Made by a program: the position numbers and the translations under genes. The notes below the pieces were generated by a model that saw only the letters and a list, made by a program, of their open reading frames with translations, did not search any database and was not told the origin of the DNA. Below, in pieces: positions 35,361-44,440 of a DNA stretch of 64,000 bases. Origin of the DNA: an uncultured Treponema sp. (GTDB lineage: Bacteria; Spirochaetota; Spirochaetia; Treponematales; Treponemataceae); the NCBI GenBank assembly GCA_937877535.1, contig CALFJF010000048.1, positions 31,507 through 95,506 on the forward strand, read 5' to 3'. How positions within the stretch are numbered: position 1 is the stretch's first letter; each line of letters begins with the position of its first letter.

Positions 35361-35500
35361 GGTGGTGTTACAGAAAGTATGCTGGGAGCGGTGGTTGAGT
35401 AGACCGAAGGTCGTATCGAAACCACAGAATCAAGCAATTGGTGGTTTCGACACGCTCAACCACCGCATATTGCTTACAGGTCAGCATACATTTTGTAACA
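35361..35500. repeat. GGTTTCGA-type dispersed repeat R6
   Basis: The longest copy, about 140 bp, between divergent genes. It starts GGTGGTGTTACAGAAAGTAT, contains TTGAGTAGACCGAAGGTCGT and GTGGTTTCGACACGCTCAAC, and ends in GTCAGCATACATTTTGTAAC, an inverted echo of its start. The whole unit is thus roughly palindromic. A reading frame runs through it by chance. Confidence 0.85.
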
Positions 35501-35541
35501 TATCCAAAAATCTAAAAGCAACTTTTTACCTTGGAGAAAAA

Positions 35542-37005
35542 ATGAAGACAACACACCGCACAACAATTCTTGCTCTCGCCGTGCTTGCTACGGCGTTGCC
35601 GTCGTTTTCAGCGTCAAGTTCAAGTTCGCCGAAAAATTCTTCTGGAGGCGTGCGCACAGTGGCACGAACGCAATCAACTCCAGAAGAAAAAAATGCACCT
35701 TCCGCTTCGGACGCGCAATTTGCCGAAAATCTTGGAAACGCGCTTTCTACAGGTTCCCTTTCTGACGCGCTCGCGCTTTTTGATTCGTATCAAACGGAAG
35801 ACGCTTCCCTTCTTTCTTTGAAAGCGAGTTTGTTGCTTTCTTCTGGCGACGTAAAAAGTGCGGATTCTGTGGCTTCTGCCCTTTTGAAACAAAATCCAAA
35901 TGACATCGACGTTCTTATGACAAACGTTATGATTGCAAAGCAAAAAGGCGATGCCGTAAAGAAAAATCAATGTCTTAGAAAAATAATCGCGCTTGACCCA
36001 AACAACGTGGAAGCGAATATTGAACTTGGAGACGAGCAGGCTCTTAGAAAAAATTACGGAGGTGCGCTCAAATTCTACAAAAAAGCCTGGATGAAAGAAC
36101 CAAACAACATGGAAGCACTTTTTGGTTGCGGAAAAATGAATTATTACCTTTCACACGACAAAGACGCTACGCAAAATTTCAAACGAATGTTAATGCTTGA
36201 ACCAGAAAATCCGCTTGCGCTTGCGTATTTGGGAAAAATCGAAGGCGAAAATCGGCGATACAAAACGGCAGCCGATTACGCGCGGCGAGCAACCGAAAGC
36301 GACCCAAAAAACGCTGACAATTTTCTTGACCTTGGAACGTTCAGCCGTTTTCTTGGAAAATACGACGACGCGGAAGCGGCTTGGCTTAAAGCAACAGAAC
36401 TCGACCCCGATTATTTTCTTGCATACGCATATCTTGCAGGACTTTACGACGAGCGCGAAAACGACGCAAAAGCCTACGAATATTACATCAAAGTTCTTCA
36501 AAAAAATCCGCAATATTATTACGCTTACGAATCCGTGGGACTTTATTCTTGGCACGCAGGAAATATCGAGCAATGCAAAAATGCTTTTTTGGAAGCAGCA
36601 AAGAAAAATCCTGAAAATATTTCCTATCCGTTGATGGTTACGGCATGTCTTTTGAAGCAAAAAAAGGTGCAAGAGGCTCGCGATTACTCGGACAAAGTTC
36701 TTCGGAAACTCGACAGAAAATCAATAGATTACAAAGTACTCCGAATGTTCCACGACCAAATCGGAGATGCCGAAGTTGCGCAGTTGATTCAAAAAGAAGA
36801 CAATCGCACAAAACGCGGAAAATTGTTGTATTATCTCGCGCTTTACTTTGACTTAAAAGGCAATAAATCGCTTGCGCAAAAATATTACGTTGAGATTTGC
36901 TCAATTCAAAGTCCGCTGTTTTTTGAATACAAACTTGCAAAATGGTCAAAAAGCGAATCGAGCGAAGACTTGGCGGCTCGCGATGTGCGCACAATCACGC
37001 ATTAA
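35542..37005 (+). CDS. Exported TPR-repeat protein
   Basis: A 487-residue protein with a signal peptide (MKTTHRTTILALAVLATALPSF), then a Ser-rich linker, then a chain of tetratricopeptide repeats from about residue 60 to 430 (for example NVEANIELGDEQALRKNYGG, DADYARR-type helices, YLAGLYDERENDAKAYEYY). TPR arrays bind proteins; in spirochaetes such proteins often serve the outer membrane or periplasm. The specific role is unknown. The start has GGAG 8 nt upstream; the frame also extends back through repeat R6, which I reject. Confidence 0.85.
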   Translation: MKTTHRTTILALAVLATALPSFSASSSSSPKNSSGGVRTVARTQSTPEEKNAPSASDAQFAENLGNALSTGSLSDALALFDSYQTEDASLLSLKASLLLSSGDVKSADSVASALLKQNPNDIDVLMTNVMIAKQKGDAVKKNQCLRKIIALDPNNVEANIELGDEQALRKNYGGALKFYKKAWMKEPNNMEALFGCGKMNYYLSHDKDATQNFKRMLMLEPENPLALAYLGKIEGENRRYKTAADYARRATESDPKNADNFLDLGTFSRFLGKYDDAEAAWLKATELDPDYFLAYAYLAGLYDERENDAKAYEYYIKVLQKNPQYYYAYESVGLYSWHAGNIEQCKNAFLEAAKKNPENISYPLMVTACLLKQKKVQEARDYSDKVLRKLDRKSIDYKVLRMFHDQIGDAEVAQLIQKEDNRTKRGKLLYYLALYFDLKGNKSLAQKYYVEICSIQSPLFFEYKLAKWSKSESSEDLAARDVRTITH

Positions 37006-37094
37006 AAATCAAAATGCGGCGGTTGACTTTCTTGAAAAGAGTCAAACAAATCTAAAAGGTTATCGCGTAAAACAACGTTTTCTTTTATCATTTT

Positions 37095-37133
37095 AAGCTG
37101 TTCAGAAGCGACTGTTTCCGAACAGCTTTTTTT
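37095..37133 (+). terminator. CTGTTC hairpin repeat, copy D, as terminator
   Basis: AAGCTGTTC (37095-37103) pairs perfectly with GAACAGCTT (37120-37128) and runs into T7. It closes the TPR gene. It belongs to the dispersed CTGTTC family. Confidence 0.8.
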
Positions 37134-37160
37134 GAATCTAAAAAGCGGGGAAAACTCAAC

Positions 37161-38375
37161 ATGAGCAAAACAAAAAAAATCATCGAGGCGGCGGAAAAGC
37201 AATTTATTTTGATTGGAACGGCGCACGTTTCTGCTGAAAGCGTCGCGGAGGTTGAATCAGAAATCCGCGCGGAAAAACCAGATTGCGTAGCAATAGAACT
37301 CGACGAGCAGCGACTAAAAAGCCTCAACGACACGGAAGCGTGGAAAAATCTCGATGTGGTGAAAATCCTTCGCGAAGGAAAAGGATTTCTTTTGATTGCA
37401 AACCTCGTTCTTTCAAGTTTTCAAAAGCGAATGGGCGAAGGCGCGGGCGTGCGTCCAGGCGATGAAATGCGGGCGGGAATCCGCGTTGCAAAAGAACTTG
37501 ACATTCCGTCGGTTATGGTTGACCGCCCGATTCAAACAACGCTTAGACGCGCGTGGGCAAAAACGTCGTTTATTGGAAAATCAAAATTGCTCACTACGCT
37601 TCTTGGAAGCGCGTTTGGAAACGAAGAAGTGAGTACGGAGCAAATCGAATCTCTCAAAAATGCAAGCGAAATGGACGGAATGATGGCGGAACTTTCGGAA
37701 GCGATGCCTGTTGTAAAAGAAGTTCTCATCGATGAGCGCGACCGCTATCTTGCTTCAAAAATCTGGGAAAGCGTTACGGGCGCACACGATGAGCGAAAAA
37801 AAGTCCTTGCCGTTCTTGGCGCAGGGCATCTTCCTGGCGTGGAGCGAACGCTTGGCGAAATTGCAAACGGAAACAAATCGCTCACGGACGTTTCTGAAAT
37901 CAGCACAATTCCCAAAAAAACGGCAAAAACAAACTTTTTCAAATGGTTCATTTCGATTTTGATTGTTGCGCTTATCGCATTTGGATTTGTAATTGGTGGA
38001 AAAGAAAAAGGCGCAGATATGCTTGGCGCGTGGCTCATTTGGAACGGATTGCTTGCAGGCGTGGGCGCAATTTTGGCAGCCGCGCATCCGCTCGCGATTC
38101 TCGTTTCAATCGTGGGAGCGCCGTTTACGTCGCTTTGTCCGTTTATTGGCGTGGGATTTCTTTCTGGCTTAGTTCAAGCCGTGATGAAAAAACCGCGCGT
38201 GCGCGACCTTGAAACCGTGCAAGACGACATGAATCTAAAAGGAATTTACAAAAATCGTTTGTTGCGCGTTTTGCTCGTTTTTTTGCTTTCTTCAATCGGT
38301 TCTTCGATTGGAACGTTTGTGGCAGGAACGGATTTGGTCGTTTCAATAACGCAGGCGATTCGCTCGATTTTTTGA
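37161..38375 (+). CDS. TraB/PrgY-family membrane protein
   Basis: The 404-residue protein has the TraB domain with GTAHVS at 19-24, the conserved glutamate stretch CVAIELDEQR, and a late AVLGAGHLPG motif. Hydrophobic segments follow from about residue 266 to the end (at least four). TraB-type proteins are related to proposed metalloproteases (TIKI) and pheromone-shutdown proteins; the role in spirochaetes is unknown. It precedes the efflux genes with only 3 nt to the next ATG, so it may be co-expressed with them. Confidence 0.85.
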   Translation: MSKTKKIIEAAEKQFILIGTAHVSAESVAEVESEIRAEKPDCVAIELDEQRLKSLNDTEAWKNLDVVKILREGKGFLLIANLVLSSFQKRMGEGAGVRPGDEMRAGIRVAKELDIPSVMVDRPIQTTLRRAWAKTSFIGKSKLLTTLLGSAFGNEEVSTEQIESLKNASEMDGMMAELSEAMPVVKEVLIDERDRYLASKIWESVTGAHDERKKVLAVLGAGHLPGVERTLGEIANGNKSLTDVSEISTIPKKTAKTNFFKWFISILIVALIAFGFVIGGKEKGADMLGAWLIWNGLLAGVGAILAAAHPLAILVSIVGAPFTSLCPFIGVGFLSGLVQAVMKKPRVRDLETVQDDMNLKGIYKNRLLRVLLVFLLSSIGSSIGTFVAGTDLVVSITQAIRSIF

Positions 38376-38378
38376 AAA

Positions 38379-39896
38379 ATGCGAAATATTTTTGTTTTTT
38401 TTGCAATTTTGTTTTCTCATTCTTTTTTTTGGGCGGAAGACGTTCGCTCGCTTCTTTCTGGGTATCTCGAAAACGATTTGGAACTTCAAAAATACGTCAT
38501 TCAAGCGGAGTCAAAATTGCTCGACCTAAAATCAACGAATATCGAGCACGGAATAAACGTAACGCTTCAAACGGGGCAGATTCAAATTCAAACGGGAACG
38601 AGCGGGAAAAAGCGGATTTCCGTAAATCCAAAGGCGACCGTTTCTGTGCCGCAAGCGGATTTATCGATTGGAGCAAACATTCCCGTCGTTTTAGAAGACG
38701 GCGAGAAAACCGTTTCCGACGGCTCACTTTCGGCAACCGTTGGAATCATCACGGCGGAGAAAAAAAAGCGCAAAGTCGCTCTTCTTGAATCAAACCGCGC
38801 ACTCCTTGAAGCCGAGCGGCAAGTAAAAAATCGCGCGCTTTCGGGCGAAAAGGAATTTTATTCGTCGCTCAAATCGCTTTATTCCACGGCAATTTCGGTT
38901 TTTGACGCAAAAGAAGATTTGTTTGACGATTCCACGTCGCTTAGAGTGCTTTTGGCGCAAGGTTACAGCAAAACGAGCGCATCGTACAGAACGGCAAGTC
39001 TAAAAGTTGAAAGCGACAAACGAAACGTGCAAGAAAAACAGCGCATTTTTTCAAGGCAAACCACGATTTTTGCAAGAAAATGTGGCATTTCGCTTTCTCT
39101 TTTTGAAAAAGACGGCGGAAGTGAAGAAGATGTTGAAGCGATTTTTCAAAAAGCACTTTCGTTTCTTCCCGATTCAATTCCAAAAGTGGAATTAGAAAAC
39201 GTTTTTAATTACGACGAGCAATTTTATTCGGAAAAAGAAAAGGCTCTCTACGAAAAATTCATAAACGAGTTAAAACGCGAATATACAAACAGCGCAACGC
39301 TTTCTCTTACAGGCGAATACAAATTGAACGATTCGTTTTACTCAAAAACGAACGGCACGGGCGAAAAAACTTCTTCTGACAGCGCGGGCGGGCAACTTTC
39401 TTTTTCGTATCGCGGGCTTTCGTTGAGCGCAGGCGCGTATTTTCCATTAAAACAACGACTTTTTGGCTCGCCCGTAAACTCAAACGAAATCGACCCGTAT
39501 TTTCAATTTTCGCTCGCATTTGATTTGGGCGATTTTCGACTACATTCGATTCAAAAAAAGCAAGACAAACTTTCCGCCCTTTTGGACGAAATCGCCGTTT
39601 CTTCCGCCGAAGACAATTACGAAACGGATTTGACTTCGCTTGTTACGCAAGCGCACGACGTAAAATGGGCAGAAAAAAGTTACGCTTGGGAACTCGAAAC
39701 GTATTCAAATCTTGAATCCGATATGGAGCGATGGTTTCGGCAAGGAAGCGTTACAGAAAACGATTTAATTGGCGCACGAAACAACGCGCAAAAGGCTCGG
39801 ATAAACGTTTTGATAAACGCGCTTGAACAATTGATTTTTAACGACAGCGTTCGGCTTCTTTTTTGCGCTAGCGAGGAGGCAAAATCAAAAAAATGA
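38379..39896 (+). CDS. TolC-like outer membrane efflux protein
   Basis: A 505-residue exported protein (signal peptide MRNIFVFFAILFSHSFFWA). The long helical segments with heptad-like character (about residues 130-200 and 400-490) and beta-rich segments between fit an outer-membrane factor of the TolC type, though similarity is loose. The strongest evidence is context: it overlaps the next gene by 4 nt (ATGA), which encodes a periplasmic adaptor, followed by an ABC ATPase and permease. Confidence 0.75.
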   Translation: MRNIFVFFAILFSHSFFWAEDVRSLLSGYLENDLELQKYVIQAESKLLDLKSTNIEHGINVTLQTGQIQIQTGTSGKKRISVNPKATVSVPQADLSIGANIPVVLEDGEKTVSDGSLSATVGIITAEKKKRKVALLESNRALLEAERQVKNRALSGEKEFYSSLKSLYSTAISVFDAKEDLFDDSTSLRVLLAQGYSKTSASYRTASLKVESDKRNVQEKQRIFSRQTTIFARKCGISLSLFEKDGGSEEDVEAIFQKALSFLPDSIPKVELENVFNYDEQFYSEKEKALYEKFINELKREYTNSATLSLTGEYKLNDSFYSKTNGTGEKTSSDSAGGQLSFSYRGLSLSAGAYFPLKQRLFGSPVNSNEIDPYFQFSLAFDLGDFRLHSIQKKQDKLSALLDEIAVSSAEDNYETDLTSLVTQAHDVKWAEKSYAWELETYSNLESDMERWFRQGSVTENDLIGARNNAQKARINVLINALEQLIFNDSVRLLFCASEEAKSKK

Positions 39897-40939
39897 AAAA
39901 ATCGGCAAAAATCGCGTTTTTTTTGGGAATATTCATTTTTATTTTGGGCGGAATTTTCGTGGCACGCACAGTGGCTTTTTCCATGAAAAACGCCTCAGCG
40001 CAAACGTACTCGGTTCGGCAAGAAATCTACGAAGACGTAATCGAAATCGCGGGAACGGTGAGCGCGGCAAAATCTCAAACGCTCAAAAGTCTAAACGACG
40101 GAACCGTTGTGGGCGTTTACAAATCCGAAGGCGACATCGTAAAAGAAGGCGATTTAATCGTTCAACTCGACGATTCGGAGCAACTGTACAATCTTGCGAA
40201 TCTCGATTACGAAATCAGCGTGGCGCGGCAAAATCAAACGGCAGGAAAACTCGCGCTCATGCAAACGCAACGAAAATCGCTTTTGCAAAAAATCCGAGAC
40301 AGAAAAATCGTTGCAACGTTTGACGGAATTATTGCAAGCCTTGACGTTGATTCGGGCGATTATCTTGAGGCAAAAGATTCAATCGGCACGCTCGTGGACA
40401 CGAGTTTTTTGACGGCGGAAGTTGAAATTGCCGAAACGGACGTTTCAAAACTCGCTGTTGGTCAAAAAGTCGAATTTGATTTTCCCGCAGTCGAAGGCAA
40501 ATCCGAAGGCTACGTTTCGTCTTTTCCAGCGATTGGCGAAGTTACAAGTCGCGGCGCGACTGTTGTAAAAGCAAAAGTTCGACTAGACGAAGTTCCAGAA
40601 GGCGTGCTTCCGAATTTTTCGTTCACGGGGCAAATCAAAATCCACGAAGGCGAAGAGCGACTCATCGTGGAGCGGTACGCCATTGGACGGGAAGCGGGTG
40701 GTGCGTTTGTGGACGTGGTTTCTGGAAACGATGTGAAGCGCGTTTTTGTGAGCGTTGAACCGTACAGCCTTGATTACGTTCGGATTCTTTCGGGACTTTC
40801 TGGCGGAGAGATTCTAAAAGCGCAATCGAGCGCGGAAGATAGCGGAAAAATGCGCACGATGAAACGCGGAGACAGCAAGAAAAACGCAAAAGGCACGCAA
40901 ACTCGTGGCGGACAAAACGCTCCGCCCTCGCCATTTTAA
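39893..40939 (+). CDS. MacA/HlyD-type periplasmic adaptor
   Basis: Links an inner-membrane ABC exporter to the outer-membrane channel. The 348-residue protein has an N-terminal membrane anchor (about 6-28), a biotinyl-lipoyl half motif VVGVYKSEGDIVKEGDLIVQL and its partner IVATFDGIIASLDVDSGDYL, and beta-barrel domains. The helical hairpin is short. It starts inside the stop of the TolC-like gene and precedes the ATPase gene by about 20 nt. Confidence 0.9.
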   Translation: MKKSAKIAFFLGIFIFILGGIFVARTVAFSMKNASAQTYSVRQEIYEDVIEIAGTVSAAKSQTLKSLNDGTVVGVYKSEGDIVKEGDLIVQLDDSEQLYNLANLDYEISVARQNQTAGKLALMQTQRKSLLQKIRDRKIVATFDGIIASLDVDSGDYLEAKDSIGTLVDTSFLTAEVEIAETDVSKLAVGQKVEFDFPAVEGKSEGYVSSFPAIGEVTSRGATVVKAKVRLDEVPEGVLPNFSFTGQIKIHEGEERLIVERYAIGREAGGAFVDVVSGNDVKRVFVSVEPYSLDYVRILSGLSGGEILKAQSSAEDSGKMRTMKRGDSKKNAKGTQTRGGQNAPPSPF

Positions 40940-40960
40940 TTCGTTTAGGAAAAAGAAAAA

Positions 40961-41722
40961 ATGGAAGTTATACACATGGAAAACGTTGTAAAAACCTACG
41001 ATATGGGTGGCTCAGAAGTTCGTGCGCTTAGGGGAGTGTCGTTTTCTGTGGAAGAAGGCGAGTTTCTTTCGATAATGGGACCTTCGGGGTCTGGAAAATC
41101 GACTTGCATGAACATGATTGGCTGTCTTGACCGTCCGACTTCTGGAGTTGTAAGAATCGGTGGCGCGGAAACGGCAAAAATGACGGAAAAAGAACTCGCT
41201 TTTTTGAGAAACAAAACAATCGGATTCGTTTTTCAGCAATATCATCTGCTTCAAAATCTCACGGTTCTCGAAAACGTCATGCTTCCGTTGCGCTATCAGG
41301 GGCTTCCGACTTTGGAGAGAAAAGAGCGAGCAATTCACGCGCTTGAGCGAGTGGGTCTTTTGGAACGGCTTTCTCATTTTCCGAGCGAACTTTCTGGCGG
41401 ACAAAAACAGCGCGTGGCGATTGCGCGAGCAACCGTAACGTCGCCCGCGATAATTCTTGCCGACGAACCAACGGGCGCACTCGACAGCGAAACGGGAAAA
41501 GCCGTCATGCACCTTTTTGGAGAAATAAATCGGCGCGGAACCACAATCGTAATCGTTACTCACGACGGCGGAATCGGCGCGTCAACTCGCCGTTGTATTC
41601 GCATTTTTGATGGGCAAATCCAAAGCGACAAAGTAAACGAAAATTTCGTCCCCATAAAACTTCCGCCTTCGCCCACAATCGGAATTCCGCTCGACGACCT
41701 CAGAAGCGACGTACTTTTTTAG
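40961..41722 (+). CDS. ABC transporter ATP-binding protein (MacB/LolD type)
   Basis: The 253-residue ATPase has Walker A GPSGSGKST at 40-48, signature LSGGQ at 144-148, Walker B IILADEP ending at 170, and an H-loop VTHD. The family is that of MacB/LolD exporters, which use mechanotransmission rather than substrate passage through the membrane part. A tail of about 30 residues follows the ATPase fold. It is the second-last gene of the efflux operon. Confidence 0.95.
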   Translation: MEVIHMENVVKTYDMGGSEVRALRGVSFSVEEGEFLSIMGPSGSGKSTCMNMIGCLDRPTSGVVRIGGAETAKMTEKELAFLRNKTIGFVFQQYHLLQNLTVLENVMLPLRYQGLPTLERKERAIHALERVGLLERLSHFPSELSGGQKQRVAIARATVTSPAIILADEPTGALDSETGKAVMHLFGEINRRGTTIVIVTHDGGIGASTRRCIRIFDGQIQSDKVNENFVPIKLPPSPTIGIPLDDLRSDVLF

Positions 41723-41743
41723 TTCTCTTTTTGGAGGATATTC

Positions 41744-42934
41744 GTGATAGACGATTTTTTTGACGCATTTCGCAATTTTTCACGCTCAAAAACGCGAACC
41801 GTTCTTTCTCTTTTGGGAGTTATCATCGGCGTGGCAAGCGTTATCGTTATAACGAGCATCGTTTCTAGCGCAACAAAACAAATCCAATCGACTTTTGGTT
41901 CGTCGGCACTCGACATGTGCAGCATTCGCTCTGGTTTTATGCGAAAAAATCGTGACGCAATTTCGCTCGTTTTTGACGAGTCGTTTCGCTCGGAACTTTT
42001 TGACAAAGTGAAAAATATCAAAAAAATCTGGTTTGAAAACACGAGTAGCGTAACGCTTAGTTACGCAGAAACGAGCGTTACGGGAAATATCACGGCGGTG
42101 GAAGCGGGTTATCTTGAAGCGTGTTCGATTTCTTTGGACGAAGGCGAATTTTTTTCCGTAACGGACGACGTGGAAGGCGTGCAAAAAATCATTCTTGGAA
42201 GCGAAGTCGCGCTCGCGCTTTTTCCAGACGGCGGTGCACTCGGAAAAGGCGTTCTTGCCGTTGTGGATAAAACGCCGTTTTCGTTTAGAGTTTTGGGCGT
42301 TCTCAAAAAACAGTCCGCTGGAATGGAAGACGCAACCACAGGAATGTACGTTCCCCGCGGATTTTACACCCGAAAAATCAAGCCAAATCCCACCGCTTCG
42401 GTCGTTATGATTCAAGCGGTGAGTGCTGAAGCGTGTACACAAGTTTCTTCGGACGCTGAATCGTTTTGCACCGAAAAATCTGGAACTCAAGGTTCGGTGA
42501 GCGTATTTTCAATGCAAACAATACTCGAACAAATGAATCAAATGACGCAAACGCTCGCGCTCATGCTTTCTGGAATCGCCGCGATTTCGCTTTTGGTTGG
42601 TGGCATTGGAATTATGAACATAATGATTGTAACGGTAACAGAGCGACGGCAAGAAATCGGCATCCGAAAGGCTCTTGGCGCAAGCCCCACGGCGATTTGT
42701 CGTCAATTTCTTGTGGAAAGCGCGTGCATAACGCTCGTTGGCGGCGCAATCGGAATTTTGCTTGGAATCGCGGTAAGCCTTGTTGTGGAATACATTTCGC
42801 CGTCGCTTCCATACGCGCTCAATGTTAGCGCGTGCGGAATTTCATTCGTTTTTTCGGTTCTTGTTGGCGTTTTCTTTGGAATAAATCCAGCCCGCCGCGC
42901 TTCAAAATTAGACCCCGTTGACGCTCTTTCATAA
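41744..42934 (+). CDS. ABC transporter permease (MacB type)
   Basis: The 396-residue permease starts at GTG with TTGGAGG upstream. It has one N-terminal membrane segment (about 20-42), a large periplasmic domain of the MacB_PCD type, and an FtsX domain with three more membrane segments (near 275, 325, 370). The conserved TERRQEIGIRKALGAS motif is present. With the preceding genes it forms a tripartite MacAB-TolC-like efflux system. The substrate is unknown. Confidence 0.94.
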   Translation: MIDDFFDAFRNFSRSKTRTVLSLLGVIIGVASVIVITSIVSSATKQIQSTFGSSALDMCSIRSGFMRKNRDAISLVFDESFRSELFDKVKNIKKIWFENTSSVTLSYAETSVTGNITAVEAGYLEACSISLDEGEFFSVTDDVEGVQKIILGSEVALALFPDGGALGKGVLAVVDKTPFSFRVLGVLKKQSAGMEDATTGMYVPRGFYTRKIKPNPTASVVMIQAVSAEACTQVSSDAESFCTEKSGTQGSVSVFSMQTILEQMNQMTQTLALMLSGIAAISLLVGGIGIMNIMIVTVTERRQEIGIRKALGASPTAICRQFLVESACITLVGGAIGILLGIAVSLVVEYISPSLPYALNVSACGISFVFSVLVGVFFGINPARRASKLDPVDALS

Positions 42935-42945
42935 CTCAAACGCAA

Positions 42946-42976
42946 AAAAAACAAGGACAAATAAGCCCTTGTTTTT
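42946..42976. terminator. Bidirectional terminator between permease and phosphofructokinase genes
   Basis: AAAAACAAGG (42946-42956) pairs with CCTTGTTTTT (42967-42976) with A and T tails, between two convergent genes. It would terminate both. Confidence 0.8.
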
Positions 42977-42994
42977 GTCGAATCTCTTTTGATT

Positions 42995-44356
42995 TTACGA
43001 TTTCATGCGCTCCGTAAGCGACGAAAGATTATTTACCATGAGAATCGGCTGACTTGTTGCGTCAAGCACGTCTCTCCAAAGAGAGCCTTCTGGGTCAACG
43101 GTGTTTCGACTTTTTGTGGCTTCTTCGATTGGAATGTAGACGTATTTATCGTGAACAAGCCCCACGACGCATTTTGTTTTTCCCGCCATTGCCGCGTGAA
43201 CCGCGTTGTTTCCGAGTCGTTCGCAGTAAATCGAATCGTTTGCCGTTGTAACCGACGAGCGAACTTGATAACTTGGGTCAACGTATTTGAGATTTGTATG
43301 GATTCCGCGCGATGTAAAATATTCGTTGATTTTGTCTTTGAGATAGATTCCGATGTCGGCAAGTTTTTTGTTTCCGCTCGCATCTTTTTCGTTTGTTGTT
43401 TGCAAAAGTTCCTGCCCCGCGCCTTCTGCCACAACGATTACGGCGTGTCCGCGTCGCTTTAGCCGTGCTTCAAGATGCGAAAGAAATCCGTTTGGACCGT
43501 CCAAATCAAACGGAACTTCTGGAATAAGGCAAAAATTCGTTTCGTGACTTGCAAGAGCCGTTGCCGCCGCAATAAATCCCGATTCGCGCCCCATGAGTTT
43601 TACAAGTCCAATTCCATTTACTTGCGAATGAGCCTCCATGTGAATTGCCGCAACCGCCTCTTTTGCACGCTGAACCGCAGTTTCAAAACCAAACGAACGG
43701 TCAATGAGAACAAGGTCGTTGTCAACGGTTTTGGGAATTCCCACAACGGCAACTTTTAGACCGCGCCGAGCGACTTCATTTGCAATGTCGAGCGAACCTC
43801 GCTGCGTGCCGTCGCCGCCGATGACAAAAAGCATATTCACGCTCAAAGACTCAATGCAGTCCACGATGTCGGAAACGCGATTTCCGCCGCCTCGACTCGT
43901 TCCCAAAAAAGAACCGCCGATTTTGTGAATGTCCTCCACCGCGTCTGGAGTCAAATCAATCGTGTCAAAACCGTGTTCGTGAAAAAATCCCTTAAATCCA
44001 AAGCGAAATCCCTTGATTCTCTTGACTCCGTAGCGATAATAAAGACAGCGCACAACCGCGCGGATTACGTCGTTCAGTCCCGGACAAAGACCGCCGCACG
44101 TGCAGATTCCCGCCGTAACGTGCGCAGGATTAAAATAAATGAACTCTCTTGGACCTGCTTTTTGCAACAGATTTGCCGAAGTCAAATCATTGTCGCGGAA
44201 ATTATCTTCAAAAACGTTCACGCGATTTCGCACAAACGACGAATCTTTGACATAACTTGCTCTAAACTCGCCGTGTTTTTTGGAAAGTTCAATCGGGGAA
44301 GGCACTTTGCACTCGCCGAGTTGCTCTATTGTAAAATCGACCTTATCTCCAGCCAT
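42995..44356 (-). CDS. 6-phosphofructokinase, spirochaete/trypanosomatid clade
   Basis: Phosphorylates fructose 6-phosphate at position 1 in glycolysis. The 453-residue protein shows CGGLCPGLNDVIRAVV, GGDGTQRG with G183, and GIPKTVDND with K209. G183 corresponds to the Gly that favours ATP, and K209 to the Lys typical of pyrophosphate enzymes. This Gly/Lys mix is that of the ATP-using trypanosomatid enzymes. An N-terminal extension of about 75 residues precedes the core, as in that clade. The phosphoryl donor should therefore not be assumed from annotation alone. Confidence 0.93.
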   Translation of the reverse strand: MAGDKVDFTIEQLGECKVPSPIELSKKHGEFRASYVKDSSFVRNRVNVFEDNFRDNDLTSANLLQKAGPREFIYFNPAHVTAGICTCGGLCPGLNDVIRAVVRCLYYRYGVKRIKGFRFGFKGFFHEHGFDTIDLTPDAVEDIHKIGGSFLGTSRGGGNRVSDIVDCIESLSVNMLFVIGGDGTQRGSLDIANEVARRGLKVAVVGIPKTVDNDLVLIDRSFGFETAVQRAKEAVAAIHMEAHSQVNGIGLVKLMGRESGFIAAATALASHETNFCLIPEVPFDLDGPNGFLSHLEARLKRRGHAVIVVAEGAGQELLQTTNEKDASGNKKLADIGIYLKDKINEYFTSRGIHTNLKYVDPSYQVRSSVTTANDSIYCERLGNNAVHAAMAGKTKCVVGLVHDKYVYIPIEEATKSRNTVDPEGSLWRDVLDATSQPILMVNNLSSLTERMKS

Positions 44357-44440
44357 TTTTCATTCCTCTCTGTGAAAAAAATATCAATTATTTTACGATG
44401 AATTTTTAGATTTCTCAACGGCAAGACAAAATCAGAACGC

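Noticed and set aside
33321..35500. Insertion sequence around the 33.4-35.2 kb gene
   Set aside because: The flanking repeats are direct and related to many other intergenic copies, and the enclosed protein shows no transposase motif.
35362..35541. N-terminal extension of the TPR protein through repeat R6
   Set aside because: The frame is open through the repeat and the same peptide-like translation appears in repeat R7 at 58.0-58.3 kb without a gene. The ATG at 35542 has a binding site and begins a signal peptide.
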